64,000 bases of DNA. Origin: JAPPLB01 sp965208945. Lineage in GTDB: Bacteria > Acidobacteriota > Terriglobia > Bryobacterales > UBA6623. Each line of letters opens with the position of its first letter. Within the stretch, counting starts at the first letter, position 1. The stretch spans positions 1,178,001 through 1,242,000 of the forward strand of contig OZ242366.1 of NCBI GenBank assembly GCA_965208945.1, read 5' to 3'. Positions 14,855 to 23,112 of the stretch are shown piece by piece. The notes below the pieces were generated by a model that saw only the letters and a list, made by a program, of their open reading frames with translations, did no database searches and was not told the DNA's origin. Both the position numbers and the translations under genes were made by a program.

Positions 14855-17248
14855 ATGCAACGCCGGTTCTTGACATGGTGGTTGGTTGCAGTTGCAGCCG
14901 CAACGGCGGCGGGACCTTCGCTCACTCGACTCGAACCCTGGGGCGCCCGGCGAGGAACGGCGGTCACGCTCACGCTCGAGGGTTACGGCCTCAGTGACGA
15001 TGTCAAGATCGTCACCAACCTGCCGGGCGAGTTCACAGAGTTGACTTCCGAGAGCCCGGGCCGTGAATTGCCGCTGCTTCTCGAGTTGGCGAAAGATGCC
15101 CCTGTCGGCTCTTACCCCATTCGCATCGCAACGAAGGCGGGCATTTCGAATGTTCTGCTCTTCACCGTAGGTCCCTTCCCGGAAGTGGACGAAGCCGAGT
15201 CGGCGTCCATGAGTCGGATGTATTCGAATGACTCGACCGATACGGCGCAGGAAATCAGCCTGCCGGCCACCGTCAACGGAACCCTGCGCGGCTCCGATCG
15301 CGACTGGTACCGCTTCGCGGGTAAGGCGGGCGGGAAGGTCGTCGTGGAAGTCGAAGCGCGCCGGGCGGGCTCGGCCATAGACGCGGTCATCGAGGTTCGA
15401 GACAGCGGCGGCAACACGATCGCCCGTAACAATGACGCCCTCGGAATCGGCGTCGACCCGCGCGCCGAAGTCAGTATCCCCGCGGACGGTGTGTTTTTCG
15501 TCCAAGTCCGCGACGCCCGCTTCAGCACGCAGAAGATGAACTTCTACCGCTTGCGCGCCGGACGGTATTCCTATGCGGAAGCCGTCTTCCCCTTGGGCTG
15601 GAAGCGCGGCGAATCCACCGAGGTGCAGTTGCTCGGCGGCAACTCGGAGAAGCCCGTGAAGGTTTGGCCCGACCTGTCAGCCGAAGCCACCGCATCGGGA
15701 TTCGCCGACCTGCGCCTTCCTGATGAGAACGGGCCGCTCCCCTTGCGGATGGTCGTGGGAGACGACGACGAGGTCTTCGAGCCCGAGGGCGAAGGACCCC
15801 ACCGGCTCGAGCCGGGCGTCATCGTCAACGGCCGCATCGATGTCGGCGGCGAGATCGACCGCTATCGCATCAAGGTCGAACCGGGCCGGCAATGGATGAT
15901 CGAAACGCAGGCCGCCGGCTTGGGAACATCGGCGCTCTATGGCCTTCTGACACTGTACGATGACAAGGGCCGGAAGCTCGCCTCGGCCGGCGACCAGGTT
16001 CCCGAGGAGCCGCTGTCGTTCATTAGTTCGTCCGGGCAAACGTTCGGAGACCCGCACCTGGGTTTTGAAGTCCCGGAGGGAGTCACCGAAGTCACCGTTA
16101 CTCTCGAAGACCTGCTTGGCCGAGGTGGGCCCGCCTATGGCTACCGCCTTGTCGCCCGCCAGCAGCCGCCCGATTTCACCCTGACCCTCGGCACGCCGCA
16201 GGTTACGATCCCCAAAGACGGCAGCGCCATCGTCAGCGCCAACGTCGACCGGCGCGGTTACATGGGCGCCATTCGGCTCGAGGTCGACGGTCTGCCGGAA
16301 GACGTCGAGTTGCAGGGCGGACACATCCCCGCCGAGGTCGGAGGCATGACCACCTCCCGAATCTCGCGCCGAGGCGTCCTTACCCTTACGCCGAAGCCCG
16401 GCGCCGAGACAAAAGAGCTTGCTCTCACCGTCTGGGGCGAAGGTGTCCTCGAGGACGGCCGCACCGTTCGAGTCAAGGCGCGCGCCCCCGGCCTGCAAAC
16501 CGGCGTCATGGGCCGCGGACAGAAAGTCGTCACCGCGCCCTGGTTGACAGCGAAGGTGCCGGCGAAAGTCGCCGAGCCCGATGAGGCCGTCCTAAGTGTC
16601 CTCACGCCGCGGAAAGTCCGCCTGATTCAGGGCATGGAAACCGAAGTCCGGTGGCGGTTCGAAGGCGGCGGCGCGCCCATCGGCCGCATCAGCGTCGGCA
16701 ACACGCCGCCGGTGGGCAACATTCGCGTCACCGGAACAGCCCGGGTCAAGCCAGGGGCAAGGCAGGGCCGCTTTACCGTGATCACGACGATGGGCACCCT
16801 GCCGATGACTTTCGACCTTCTGCTCAGTTCCAGAGCGCGCATCGACGGCCGCGAACAGACCGTCTACGCCCCGGTAATCACATTCGACGTCGTTCAGGGC
16901 TATCGCATCGAAGCGCCGGAGCGAGTCACTGCCATCCCTCGTGGAGGAAGCGCGGCCCTTGTCGGCTCCTTCCACCGCGAGCCGGATTTCTCCTCTCCCG
17001 TCACCGTCAAGGCCGACAACCTTCCGCTGGGAGTTTCCTGCTCGGCGGCGGAGATCGACGGCGCCCCGAAGTCTTATCGTCTGGAGTGCGATGCCGATCC
17101 CTCCACCGAGCCGGGAGAATACGAAATCGAGCTGGCGCCCGCGTCGGTGCTGGCCGGACGAGACACCGAGCTGGTGCCCTACAGGATCGAACCTGTCATG
17201 ACGGGCATCATGGTCACCGAAGCAGGAAAGATGGCGCGAGCGGAGTAA
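14855..17248 (+). CDS. Exported PPC-domain (pre-peptidase C-terminal) protein, paralogue 1
   Basis: This 797-residue secreted protein has a signal peptide (WWLVAVAAATAAG). The N-terminus resembles an IPT/TIG-like Ig fold (PSLTRLEPWGARRGTAVTLTLEGYGL, about residues 21-105). A PPC-type beta-sandwich follows (DRDWYRFAGKAGGKVVVEVEARRAGSAIDAVIEVRDSGG, about 140-230), and the rest is further beta-rich, Ig-like segments. No enzyme motif is visible. It follows the cytochrome/WD40 gene by 18 bp and precedes the DUF1549 gene by about 18 bp, so it is part of one operon. The gene at 19751 encodes a paralogue with the same domain order. It probably binds a polymer or another protein at the cell surface. 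Confidence 0.85.
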   Translation: MQRRFLTWWLVAVAAATAAGPSLTRLEPWGARRGTAVTLTLEGYGLSDDVKIVTNLPGEFTELTSESPGRELPLLLELAKDAPVGSYPIRIATKAGISNVLLFTVGPFPEVDEAESASMSRMYSNDSTDTAQEISLPATVNGTLRGSDRDWYRFAGKAGGKVVVEVEARRAGSAIDAVIEVRDSGGNTIARNNDALGIGVDPRAEVSIPADGVFFVQVRDARFSTQKMNFYRLRAGRYSYAEAVFPLGWKRGESTEVQLLGGNSEKPVKVWPDLSAEATASGFADLRLPDENGPLPLRMVVGDDDEVFEPEGEGPHRLEPGVIVNGRIDVGGEIDRYRIKVEPGRQWMIETQAAGLGTSALYGLLTLYDDKGRKLASAGDQVPEEPLSFISSSGQTFGDPHLGFEVPEGVTEVTVTLEDLLGRGGPAYGYRLVARQQPPDFTLTLGTPQVTIPKDGSAIVSANVDRRGYMGAIRLEVDGLPEDVELQGGHIPAEVGGMTTSRISRRGVLTLTPKPGAETKELALTVWGEGVLEDGRTVRVKARAPGLQTGVMGRGQKVVTAPWLTAKVPAKVAEPDEAVLSVLTPRKVRLIQGMETEVRWRFEGGGAPIGRISVGNTPPVGNIRVTGTARVKPGARQGRFTVITTMGTLPMTFDLLLSSRARIDGREQTVYAPVITFDVVQGYRIEAPERVTAIPRGGSAALVGSFHREPDFSSPVTVKADNLPLGVSCSAAEIDGAPKSYRLECDADPSTEPGEYEIELAPASVLAGRDTELVPYRIEPVMTGIMVTEAGKMARAE

Positions 17249-17266
17249 CGTGAATAGGAGTTGATG

Positions 17267-19723
17267 ATGTCAGGGAAACGACTTTGGATTTCGGGTTCTT
17301 GCTTGTGGTTGATGACCGTCCTCGCGGTGAGCGGCGTTTGCGCCGGCTTGCAGCCTGCAAAGATCGTCATTACACCGTCCTCGCTCAGCCTCGACTCGAC
17401 CGAACAGGGCCGGCGTGTCCTCGTGACGGGCGTCACGGCCGGCGGTGAAAAGTTCGACCTGACCCGCGAAGCCCGCTTCGAACCCTCCGGCGGCGTTCGT
17501 GTCGACGATGACGGCTATCTGTATGGCCTCTCCCAGGGAGCGGCCGCCATCAAGGTTTCAGCACGCGGCCGGTCGGTCGACCTGCCGGTCAACGTCGGCG
17601 ACCTTTCCCAAAAGCGCGCCATCAGCTTCCTGAGCGACATCATGCCCGTGCTCAACAAGCAGGGCTGCACCGCCGGGGCCTGCCACGGGTCGGCGAAAGG
17701 GAAAAACGGCTTCAAGCTGTCACTGCGCGGCTACGACCCCGAATTCGATTACCGCGCTCTTCTCTTCGATGTATCCGGCCGCCGCTTCAACCGTGCCGAT
17801 CCGGCCCGGAGTCTGATGCTCGCCAAGCCTACCCAGACCGTGCCGCACGAGGGCGGGCTCCGCATCGAGAAGGGCTCGCGCTACTACGACACCATTTTCA
17901 ACTGGATCTCCGCCGGCACTCCGTACGGCGATATGCAAAGAGACTCGGTCGCCAGGCTCGAAGTCACGCCGCCGGAAGTCTTCATGAGCCGCCCCGGCAT
18001 GAAGCAGCAAATTCTCGTGGTCGCCACCTACGGTGATGGTTCCACCCGTGATGTCACACGCGAAGCCGTCGTCGCCAGTAGCCAGGACACCACGGCGAAG
18101 ATCGTCGATGACTCCGTCGTCCAGGGCGAGCGCACCGGCGAGGCCACCTTGCTCGTTCGCTACGAAGGCAAGTTTGTCATCGTGCCGGTGACGATCCTCA
18201 ATCCCGAGCCCGGTTTCGAGTGGAAACAGCTTTCGCAGCACAACTACATCGACGAGCACATTGACGCAAAACTCGAACGCCTCAAGATCCAGCCTTCCGA
18301 AGTCGCCGGCGACAGCACTTTCGTCCGCCGTGTCTACCTGGACCTCATCGGCATCCCGCCCACGCCGGAGGAAGCCCGCGCCTTCATCGAAGACCCGGAG
18401 ACTTCTCGCCTTAAGCGCATCCGCCTGATTGACGAGTTGATGAGGCGCAAGGAGTTCGTCGACCACTGGGCGCTCAAGTGGGGAGACCTGCTGCAGTCCA
18501 ACCGCAAGTACCTCGGTGAGAAAGGCACCTGGGCGTTCCGCCAATGGATCCGTGATCAGATCGCCTCCAACCGCCCCTACGACCAGGTAGTGCGGGAGTT
18601 GATCACCTCCACCGGCAGCACCTATCAGAATCCGGCTGCGAACTTTTTCCGCGTCAACAAAGATCCGAAAGAAGCGATGGAGAAAACGACGCAGCTCTTC
18701 CTGGGTGTGCGGATGGTCTGCGCGCAGTGCCACGATCACCCCTTCGAGCGCTGGACGCAGAATCAGTACTTTCAGCTATCCGCCTTCTTTGCGTCCGTGG
18801 GAGTCAAGCCGGGCTTCGACAGCGACGAGGAAATCGTTTATCTCAAGCGCGACGACAACACGGTCAAGCATCCCAAGACAGGGCGGATCGTCGAACCCGA
18901 GTATTTGATCGCCAGCGCCGGCGCGCCGCCCCTGAACGCCGAAGAGGATCGCCGCCTCGCCCTCGCCGAGTGGCTCACGTCGGATGAGAATCCGTTCTTC
19001 GCGCGCGCCATCAGCAACCGTCTGTGGAGCTACTTCTTCGGACGCGGCATCATCGATCCTGTCGACGACATTCGCGCCTCGAACCCGCCGGTGAACCCGG
19101 CGCTTCTCGAAGCTCTCGCCGCCGATTTCGTCAAGAACGGCTACGATCTGCAGCACGTGATCCGCACCATCGTGAACTCTCGCACCTACCAGACCGGCAT
19201 CGCAGCCAACGAGTGGAACGAGAACGACGTGACGAACTTCTCGCGATTCCTGCCGCGCCGGCTGACGGCCGAGTCTCTGCTCGACGCGATCACCGTCGCG
19301 ACCGGCTCTCGTCCGGAGTTCGATGAAGTTCCACCTGACTTCACTGCACAGGAACTGCCCGACCCGCACATCGGCAAGGGTGGTTTTCTCGACATGTTCG
19401 GCCGCCCTGAGCGGGAGTCGGCGTGCGAATGCGAACGCCGCAATGAAATGAGTCTCCCGCAGGCGATGAGCCTTGTGAACGGACCGACGTTGGCGGAAGC
19501 GGTTGCCGATCCCGAGGGGAGAGTTGCCGCGGCCATCATCGCCGGGAAACCCGACCGCGAGCTGATCGAGGAACTGTACCTCGGCGCTCTCAGCCGCTTC
19601 CCGACGGCCGGCGAAATGGACGACGCCCTGACTTACTTGCGACAGGGTGCCGGACGCGCCGCCGGTGCCCAGGATCTGCTGTGGGCGCTGATCAACAGCA
19701 ACGCGTTTTTGTTCAATCGCTGA
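17267..19723 (+). CDS. DUF1549/DUF1553 planctomycete-type cytochrome protein with Ig-like domain
   Basis: The exported protein has 818 residues, with a signal peptide (LWISGSCLWLMTVLAVSGVCAG). A bacterial Ig-like domain comes first, then a cysteine pair region CTAGACHGSAKGKNGF (CxxxxCH, near residue 128). A second Ig-like stretch precedes DUF1549, with its hallmark VRRVYLDLIGIPPTPEE and CAQCHDHPFERWTQNQYF, and DUF1553, with WLTSDENPFFARAISNRLWSYFFGRGI, follows. These proteins abound in Planctomycetota, Verrucomicrobiota and Solibacter-like Acidobacteriota and have no proven function. The AGGAG at 17256-17260 is best spaced for the ATG at 17267. An ATG at 17264 and a TTG at 17261 are alternatives. 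Confidence 0.9.
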   Translation: MSGKRLWISGSCLWLMTVLAVSGVCAGLQPAKIVITPSSLSLDSTEQGRRVLVTGVTAGGEKFDLTREARFEPSGGVRVDDDGYLYGLSQGAAAIKVSARGRSVDLPVNVGDLSQKRAISFLSDIMPVLNKQGCTAGACHGSAKGKNGFKLSLRGYDPEFDYRALLFDVSGRRFNRADPARSLMLAKPTQTVPHEGGLRIEKGSRYYDTIFNWISAGTPYGDMQRDSVARLEVTPPEVFMSRPGMKQQILVVATYGDGSTRDVTREAVVASSQDTTAKIVDDSVVQGERTGEATLLVRYEGKFVIVPVTILNPEPGFEWKQLSQHNYIDEHIDAKLERLKIQPSEVAGDSTFVRRVYLDLIGIPPTPEEARAFIEDPETSRLKRIRLIDELMRRKEFVDHWALKWGDLLQSNRKYLGEKGTWAFRQWIRDQIASNRPYDQVVRELITSTGSTYQNPAANFFRVNKDPKEAMEKTTQLFLGVRMVCAQCHDHPFERWTQNQYFQLSAFFASVGVKPGFDSDEEIVYLKRDDNTVKHPKTGRIVEPEYLIASAGAPPLNAEEDRRLALAEWLTSDENPFFARAISNRLWSYFFGRGIIDPVDDIRASNPPVNPALLEALAADFVKNGYDLQHVIRTIVNSRTYQTGIAANEWNENDVTNFSRFLPRRLTAESLLDAITVATGSRPEFDEVPPDFTAQELPDPHIGKGGFLDMFGRPERESACECERRNEMSLPQAMSLVNGPTLAEAVADPEGRVAAAIIAGKPDRELIEELYLGALSRFPTAGEMDDALTYLRQGAGRAAGAQDLLWALINSNAFLFNR

Positions 19724-19750
19724 GCGCGCCCGCTATTCATGGGGATTTGC

Positions 19751-22165
19751 ATGACGGCCCGACTCCTCTTCGCCGCCCTCCTGGCGCAATCCGCGCTACT
19801 CGCGGCGGCGCCTTCGCTCACGCGTTTGGAACCCCGCGGCGGCCAAAGAGGACAAGCCGTCAAGCTGACGCTGGTCGGTCGCGGCCTCGGAGATGCGGCC
19901 GAGATCGAGAGCAGAATCCCGGGCGCGGTCACGCCGCTGTCTCCGCCGAAGAATCCCATGCAGCGCGGCCGGGAACTACCCTTCCTGGTCGAAATCGCTC
20001 CCGAAGCTGCCGTTGGCATTTACCCCGTCCGAGTCAAGTCCCCCAACGGCCTGTCGAACATCCTGCTCTTCACCGTGGGCGCGTTTCCCGAGGTCGCGGA
20101 AGCCGAATCGAGCCGGCCCGGCCCCGTCAATGACTCCGCCGGCCAGGCGCAACCCGTGGAGACGCCCGTCATCGTCAACGGTACTCTCTACGGCCCCGAC
20201 CGCGATTACTACCGCATCGAGGCTGCGAAGCGCGAGCGGCTCGTCATTGAAGTGGAGGCGCGCCGCGTCGGCTCGGCCGTCGATCCGCTGATTCAGGTGC
20301 TCGACTCGTCCGGCCGCCGGCTCGCCTGGAACGACGACGCTCCCGGAATCGGCATCGATGCCCGCGTCGAAGTGGAGTTCCCGGAAGCCGGCTCGTACTT
20401 CATCGCGGTGCGGGACTCCAAGTTCAGCGAGCAGGAGCAGGACTACTACCGCCTCAAGATCGGCAAGTTCGCCTACGCCGAAGGCCTCTATCCGCTCGGA
20501 TGGCGGCGCGGCGGCGAAACGGCTGTCGAGTTCATCGGCGGAAACCTTGATGCTCCGGTCAGAGCGAACATCGACCTCTCCAGCGAGCAGTTGGCCGCCG
20601 AGTTCGCCATGTTGCGCGTCCCCGGCATGCCGGGAGCCCTGCCCATGCCCTTCGTCCTGAGCGGCCAATCCGAAGCCTTGGAAACCGGCGGGGCGAAGAC
20701 CGTCCTCGAGCCCGAGACCTGGATGAATGGCCGCATTGCCAAGCCCGGCGAAGTCGATACCTACGTCCTCGAGGTGAAACCTGAGGAGCACTGGTATATC
20801 GAGCTGCACGCTACCACGTTGGGAACGTCGCGGCTCTACGGTGTCCTCACCGTGCGCTTGCCCGGCGGGGAACAGATGATGTCCACGCACAACCTGACCG
20901 CCGAGGAAAAACTGTCGAACCTCGACGTCTCGCAAGACACCGGCATCGATCAGTTCCTTTCCTTCCGGACCTCGGACGCCCAGAACGAGATCCATATCGA
21001 AGTCGAAGATCTGCTCGGCCGCGGCGGACATGGCTTCGGCTACCGCATCATCGCCCGCCGCCAGAGCGGCGACTTCACCCTCACACTCCGCAGCCACGAG
21101 GTGAACGTCCCAACGAACGGAACGGCTCTCGTCATCGTGAACGCCGAGCGGCGTGGTTACGACGGCCCGATCCGACTTTTCGTCCCCGAAATTCCCGACG
21201 GCCTCGTCGCCGAAGGCGGCAACATGCCGCTCTATGAGATCGCCGGCAGCACCCGTCAGGGATCGTCGGCTTTGCTGACGCTGACCCACAAACCGGGCTC
21301 CGAACTGCGTGACGCTGCTCTCCGGATCTGGGGCGAAGCCGAGATCGGCGGGCGACTCGTCCGCCGCCGCGCCCGCGGACCGGGGCTCGAGGTCAATGTC
21401 CAGAGCGACAACGAGATCCGGCGGCTGGGCAGCGGCTTCAGCAGCGCCAACGTGGCCCCTTGGTTGGGCGCCGATCTTCCCGTCCGCATCGTCCCCGAAC
21501 AGCCTGCGTCGATAGAGGTCACCTCATCCCGGTATATGCGGATCATCCCCGGCCTCAAATACGAGTTGAATTGGGAGTTCCTTGCCAAGGATGGCGGCAT
21601 CAATCCTCCCCGGCGGATGGGCTCCAATAAAACCCGTAACGTGCGCACCTTCAACCGCCTTCGCAAGGGGGACATCGGCAAGCCTCGCGGCGTCTTCGAC
21701 GTTGGAAGCCAGCTTGGCTGGGGCCCCGGGAAATACGAGATCGTTCTGGCGGCTGAGGTGAACATCGATGGCGTCAATGAGACCGTCTATGCCCCGGCTG
21801 TCACCGTCGACGTGATCCTGGCCTATGAAATCGAGCCCGAAGTCACCTCCCTGCAACCCGGCGGCGAAGGATATCTCGCCGCCCGCCTGAAGCGTGAACC
21901 GGGGTTTTCATCGTCGGTCGAGATCAAGCCCGAGAACCTTCCTCTCGACGTCACATGTGACCCGATGACCGCCGAACCCGACATCGAAGAGTTCCGGCTG
22001 CCCTGCACTGCCGGCCCCGATGCCTACCCCGGCGAATACGAGATCGATCTGGCGTCCTCCTCCGTAGTCATCAGCGAACAAGGCCGCCGCATCCCCATCA
22101 CCCAACCCGCCGTCAAAGCCAGGCTCCAGGTCCTCCGCAAAGGAGCAAATCTGGCGGTCCGCTAA
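19751..22165 (+). CDS. Exported PPC-domain protein, paralogue 2
   Basis: This 804-residue paralogue of the gene at 14855 has the same order: signal peptide (LLFAALLAQSALLAAA), IPT/TIG-like domain (PSLTRLEPRGGQRGQAVKLTLVGRGLG), and PPC domain (DRDYYRIEAAKRERLVIEVEARRVGSAVDPLIQVLDSSG). Beta-rich repeats such as GYRIIARRQSGDFTLTLRSHEVNVP run to the end. The ATG at 19751 is preferred because GGGGAT lies five bases before it. Another ATG at 19739 is in frame. It closes the cytochrome/PPC/DUF1549 cluster. The duplication around the DUF1549 gene suggests that the two copies serve different partners or ligands. Confidence 0.85.
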   Translation: MTARLLFAALLAQSALLAAAPSLTRLEPRGGQRGQAVKLTLVGRGLGDAAEIESRIPGAVTPLSPPKNPMQRGRELPFLVEIAPEAAVGIYPVRVKSPNGLSNILLFTVGAFPEVAEAESSRPGPVNDSAGQAQPVETPVIVNGTLYGPDRDYYRIEAAKRERLVIEVEARRVGSAVDPLIQVLDSSGRRLAWNDDAPGIGIDARVEVEFPEAGSYFIAVRDSKFSEQEQDYYRLKIGKFAYAEGLYPLGWRRGGETAVEFIGGNLDAPVRANIDLSSEQLAAEFAMLRVPGMPGALPMPFVLSGQSEALETGGAKTVLEPETWMNGRIAKPGEVDTYVLEVKPEEHWYIELHATTLGTSRLYGVLTVRLPGGEQMMSTHNLTAEEKLSNLDVSQDTGIDQFLSFRTSDAQNEIHIEVEDLLGRGGHGFGYRIIARRQSGDFTLTLRSHEVNVPTNGTALVIVNAERRGYDGPIRLFVPEIPDGLVAEGGNMPLYEIAGSTRQGSSALLTLTHKPGSELRDAALRIWGEAEIGGRLVRRRARGPGLEVNVQSDNEIRRLGSGFSSANVAPWLGADLPVRIVPEQPASIEVTSSRYMRIIPGLKYELNWEFLAKDGGINPPRRMGSNKTRNVRTFNRLRKGDIGKPRGVFDVGSQLGWGPGKYEIVLAAEVNIDGVNETVYAPAVTVDVILAYEIEPEVTSLQPGGEGYLAARLKREPGFSSSVEIKPENLPLDVTCDPMTAEPDIEEFRLPCTAGPDAYPGEYEIDLASSSVVISEQGRRIPITQPAVKARLQVLRKGANLAVR

Positions 22166-22169
22166 GCAA

Positions 22170-22231
22170 CCTGCATGTCTCACCACGAGGCGAGACGAAG
22201 TGCGTGAGAGGGCAGAGGGCCGTCAGGACTA
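22170..22231. repeat. Partial palindromic repeat A directly next to a full copy
   Basis: The left end of the 180-bp repeat (CCTGCATGTCTCACCACGAG to CCGTCAGGACT) is truncated at the point where full copy A4 starts, as if a new copy had been inserted or the first one partly duplicated. Confidence 0.75.
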
Positions 22232-22410
22232 GCCTGCATTTCTCACCACGCGGCGAGGCGAAGTGCGTGAGAGGGCCGTCAGGACAAGGCGCGCGCCGCT
22301 TGGCGCGCGCAGGCGTACTTGAACAGTACGTTGAGCACGGCAAGCAAGCGCAACGAAGTCCTGGCGGTCGTATCGCGTGCTTCGACCGTCGGGTGGTGAG
22401 AAATGCAGGC
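22232..22410. repeat. 180-bp palindromic repeat, copy A4
   Basis: A full copy from GCCTGCATTTCTCACCACG to GTGGTGAGAAATGCAGGC with the central CGTACTTGAACAGTACG hairpin intact. It lies downstream of the PPC gene. Confidence 0.92.
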
Positions 22411-22612
22411 TAGGCGCAAGCCGGGCGGAGGAAAAAGGCGCGAGCCGCTTGGCGCCGACAACACGGCCTATACGGTTCGCCGCCCCTCAGGCATTTCTTT
22501 CTGGAGCGAACCAAGCCCCTGAATCGACGAGGAGCCGTGACGAAACGCCTAAGAAACCGGCCATCAGCCCGCAGTTGATTCACAGCCCTTGCTTCACTCA
22601 CAATAGTGACCT
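22411..22612. other. Spacer with CCAGACATT-type repeat variant
   Basis: No gene is visible. The segment CCCCTCAGGCATTTCTTTCTGG (about 22484-22505), followed by GAGCGAACCAAGCCCC, is a variant of the CCAGACATTCCTTCTGGAGCG motif found at 1021, 6033 and 13003. Confidence 0.4.
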
Positions 22613-22855
22613 ATGGCCGCAACGCAAGTGGATTTCGACAACTTCATCGGGCGTTCCTGGGACCGCCTCGACCTCGCCGAGCGAGAACTGCTCTACGGTT
22701 CCTGCATCGCTCGCGAGATCTACACGCCGCAGACGTTGCCGCTCCAGCGCATCGAGGCGATCGGCGATTCTGTCGAGGCCTGCGTCGCCAAACTCCAGGA
22801 ACGGAATCTCGATCCGCTCAACTTCGAGTTCGTTAGGCTCGATCCGCCCTACTAG
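22613..22855 (+). CDS. Small conserved-looking protein of unknown function
   Basis: An 80-residue acidic protein with no signal peptide and no membrane segment. The sequence runs MAATQVDFDNFIGRSWDRL at the start and ends EFVRLDPPY. It is predicted to be mostly helical, including an IEAIGDSVEACVAKLQERNL segment. It is flanked on both sides by palindromic repeats, and nothing nearby suggests a role. The high frequency of acidic residues and the lack of overlap with another gene support it as real. No function is offered. Confidence 0.6.
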   Translation: MAATQVDFDNFIGRSWDRLDLAERELLYGSCIAREIYTPQTLPLQRIEAIGDSVEACVAKLQERNLDPLNFEFVRLDPPY

Positions 22856-22874
22856 CACAGCAGCCCGGAGGTCT

Positions 22875-23055
22875 GACCTGCCTTTCTCACCACGCGGCGA
22901 GGCGAAGTGCGTGAGAGGGCCGTCAGGACAAGGCGCGAGCCGCTTGGCGCGCGCAGGCGTACTTGAACAGTACGTTGAGCACGGCAAGCAAGCGCAACGA
23001 AGTCCTGGCGGTCATATCGTGTGCTTCGACCGTCGGGTGGTGAGAAATGCAGGTC
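22875..23055. repeat. 180-bp palindromic repeat, copy A5
   Basis: A full copy whose ends extend as GACCTGCCTTTCTCACC and GGTGAGAAATGCAGGTC, with the CGTACTTGAACAGTACG centre. The terminal ATG (23047) is in frame with the downstream PQQ dehydrogenase. Confidence 0.92.
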
Positions 23056-23112
23056 TGGCCCCGGCTCAGCGGCAACCTTGACAGCCGCGGCCGCGGCCTC
23101 AATACTGGCAAG

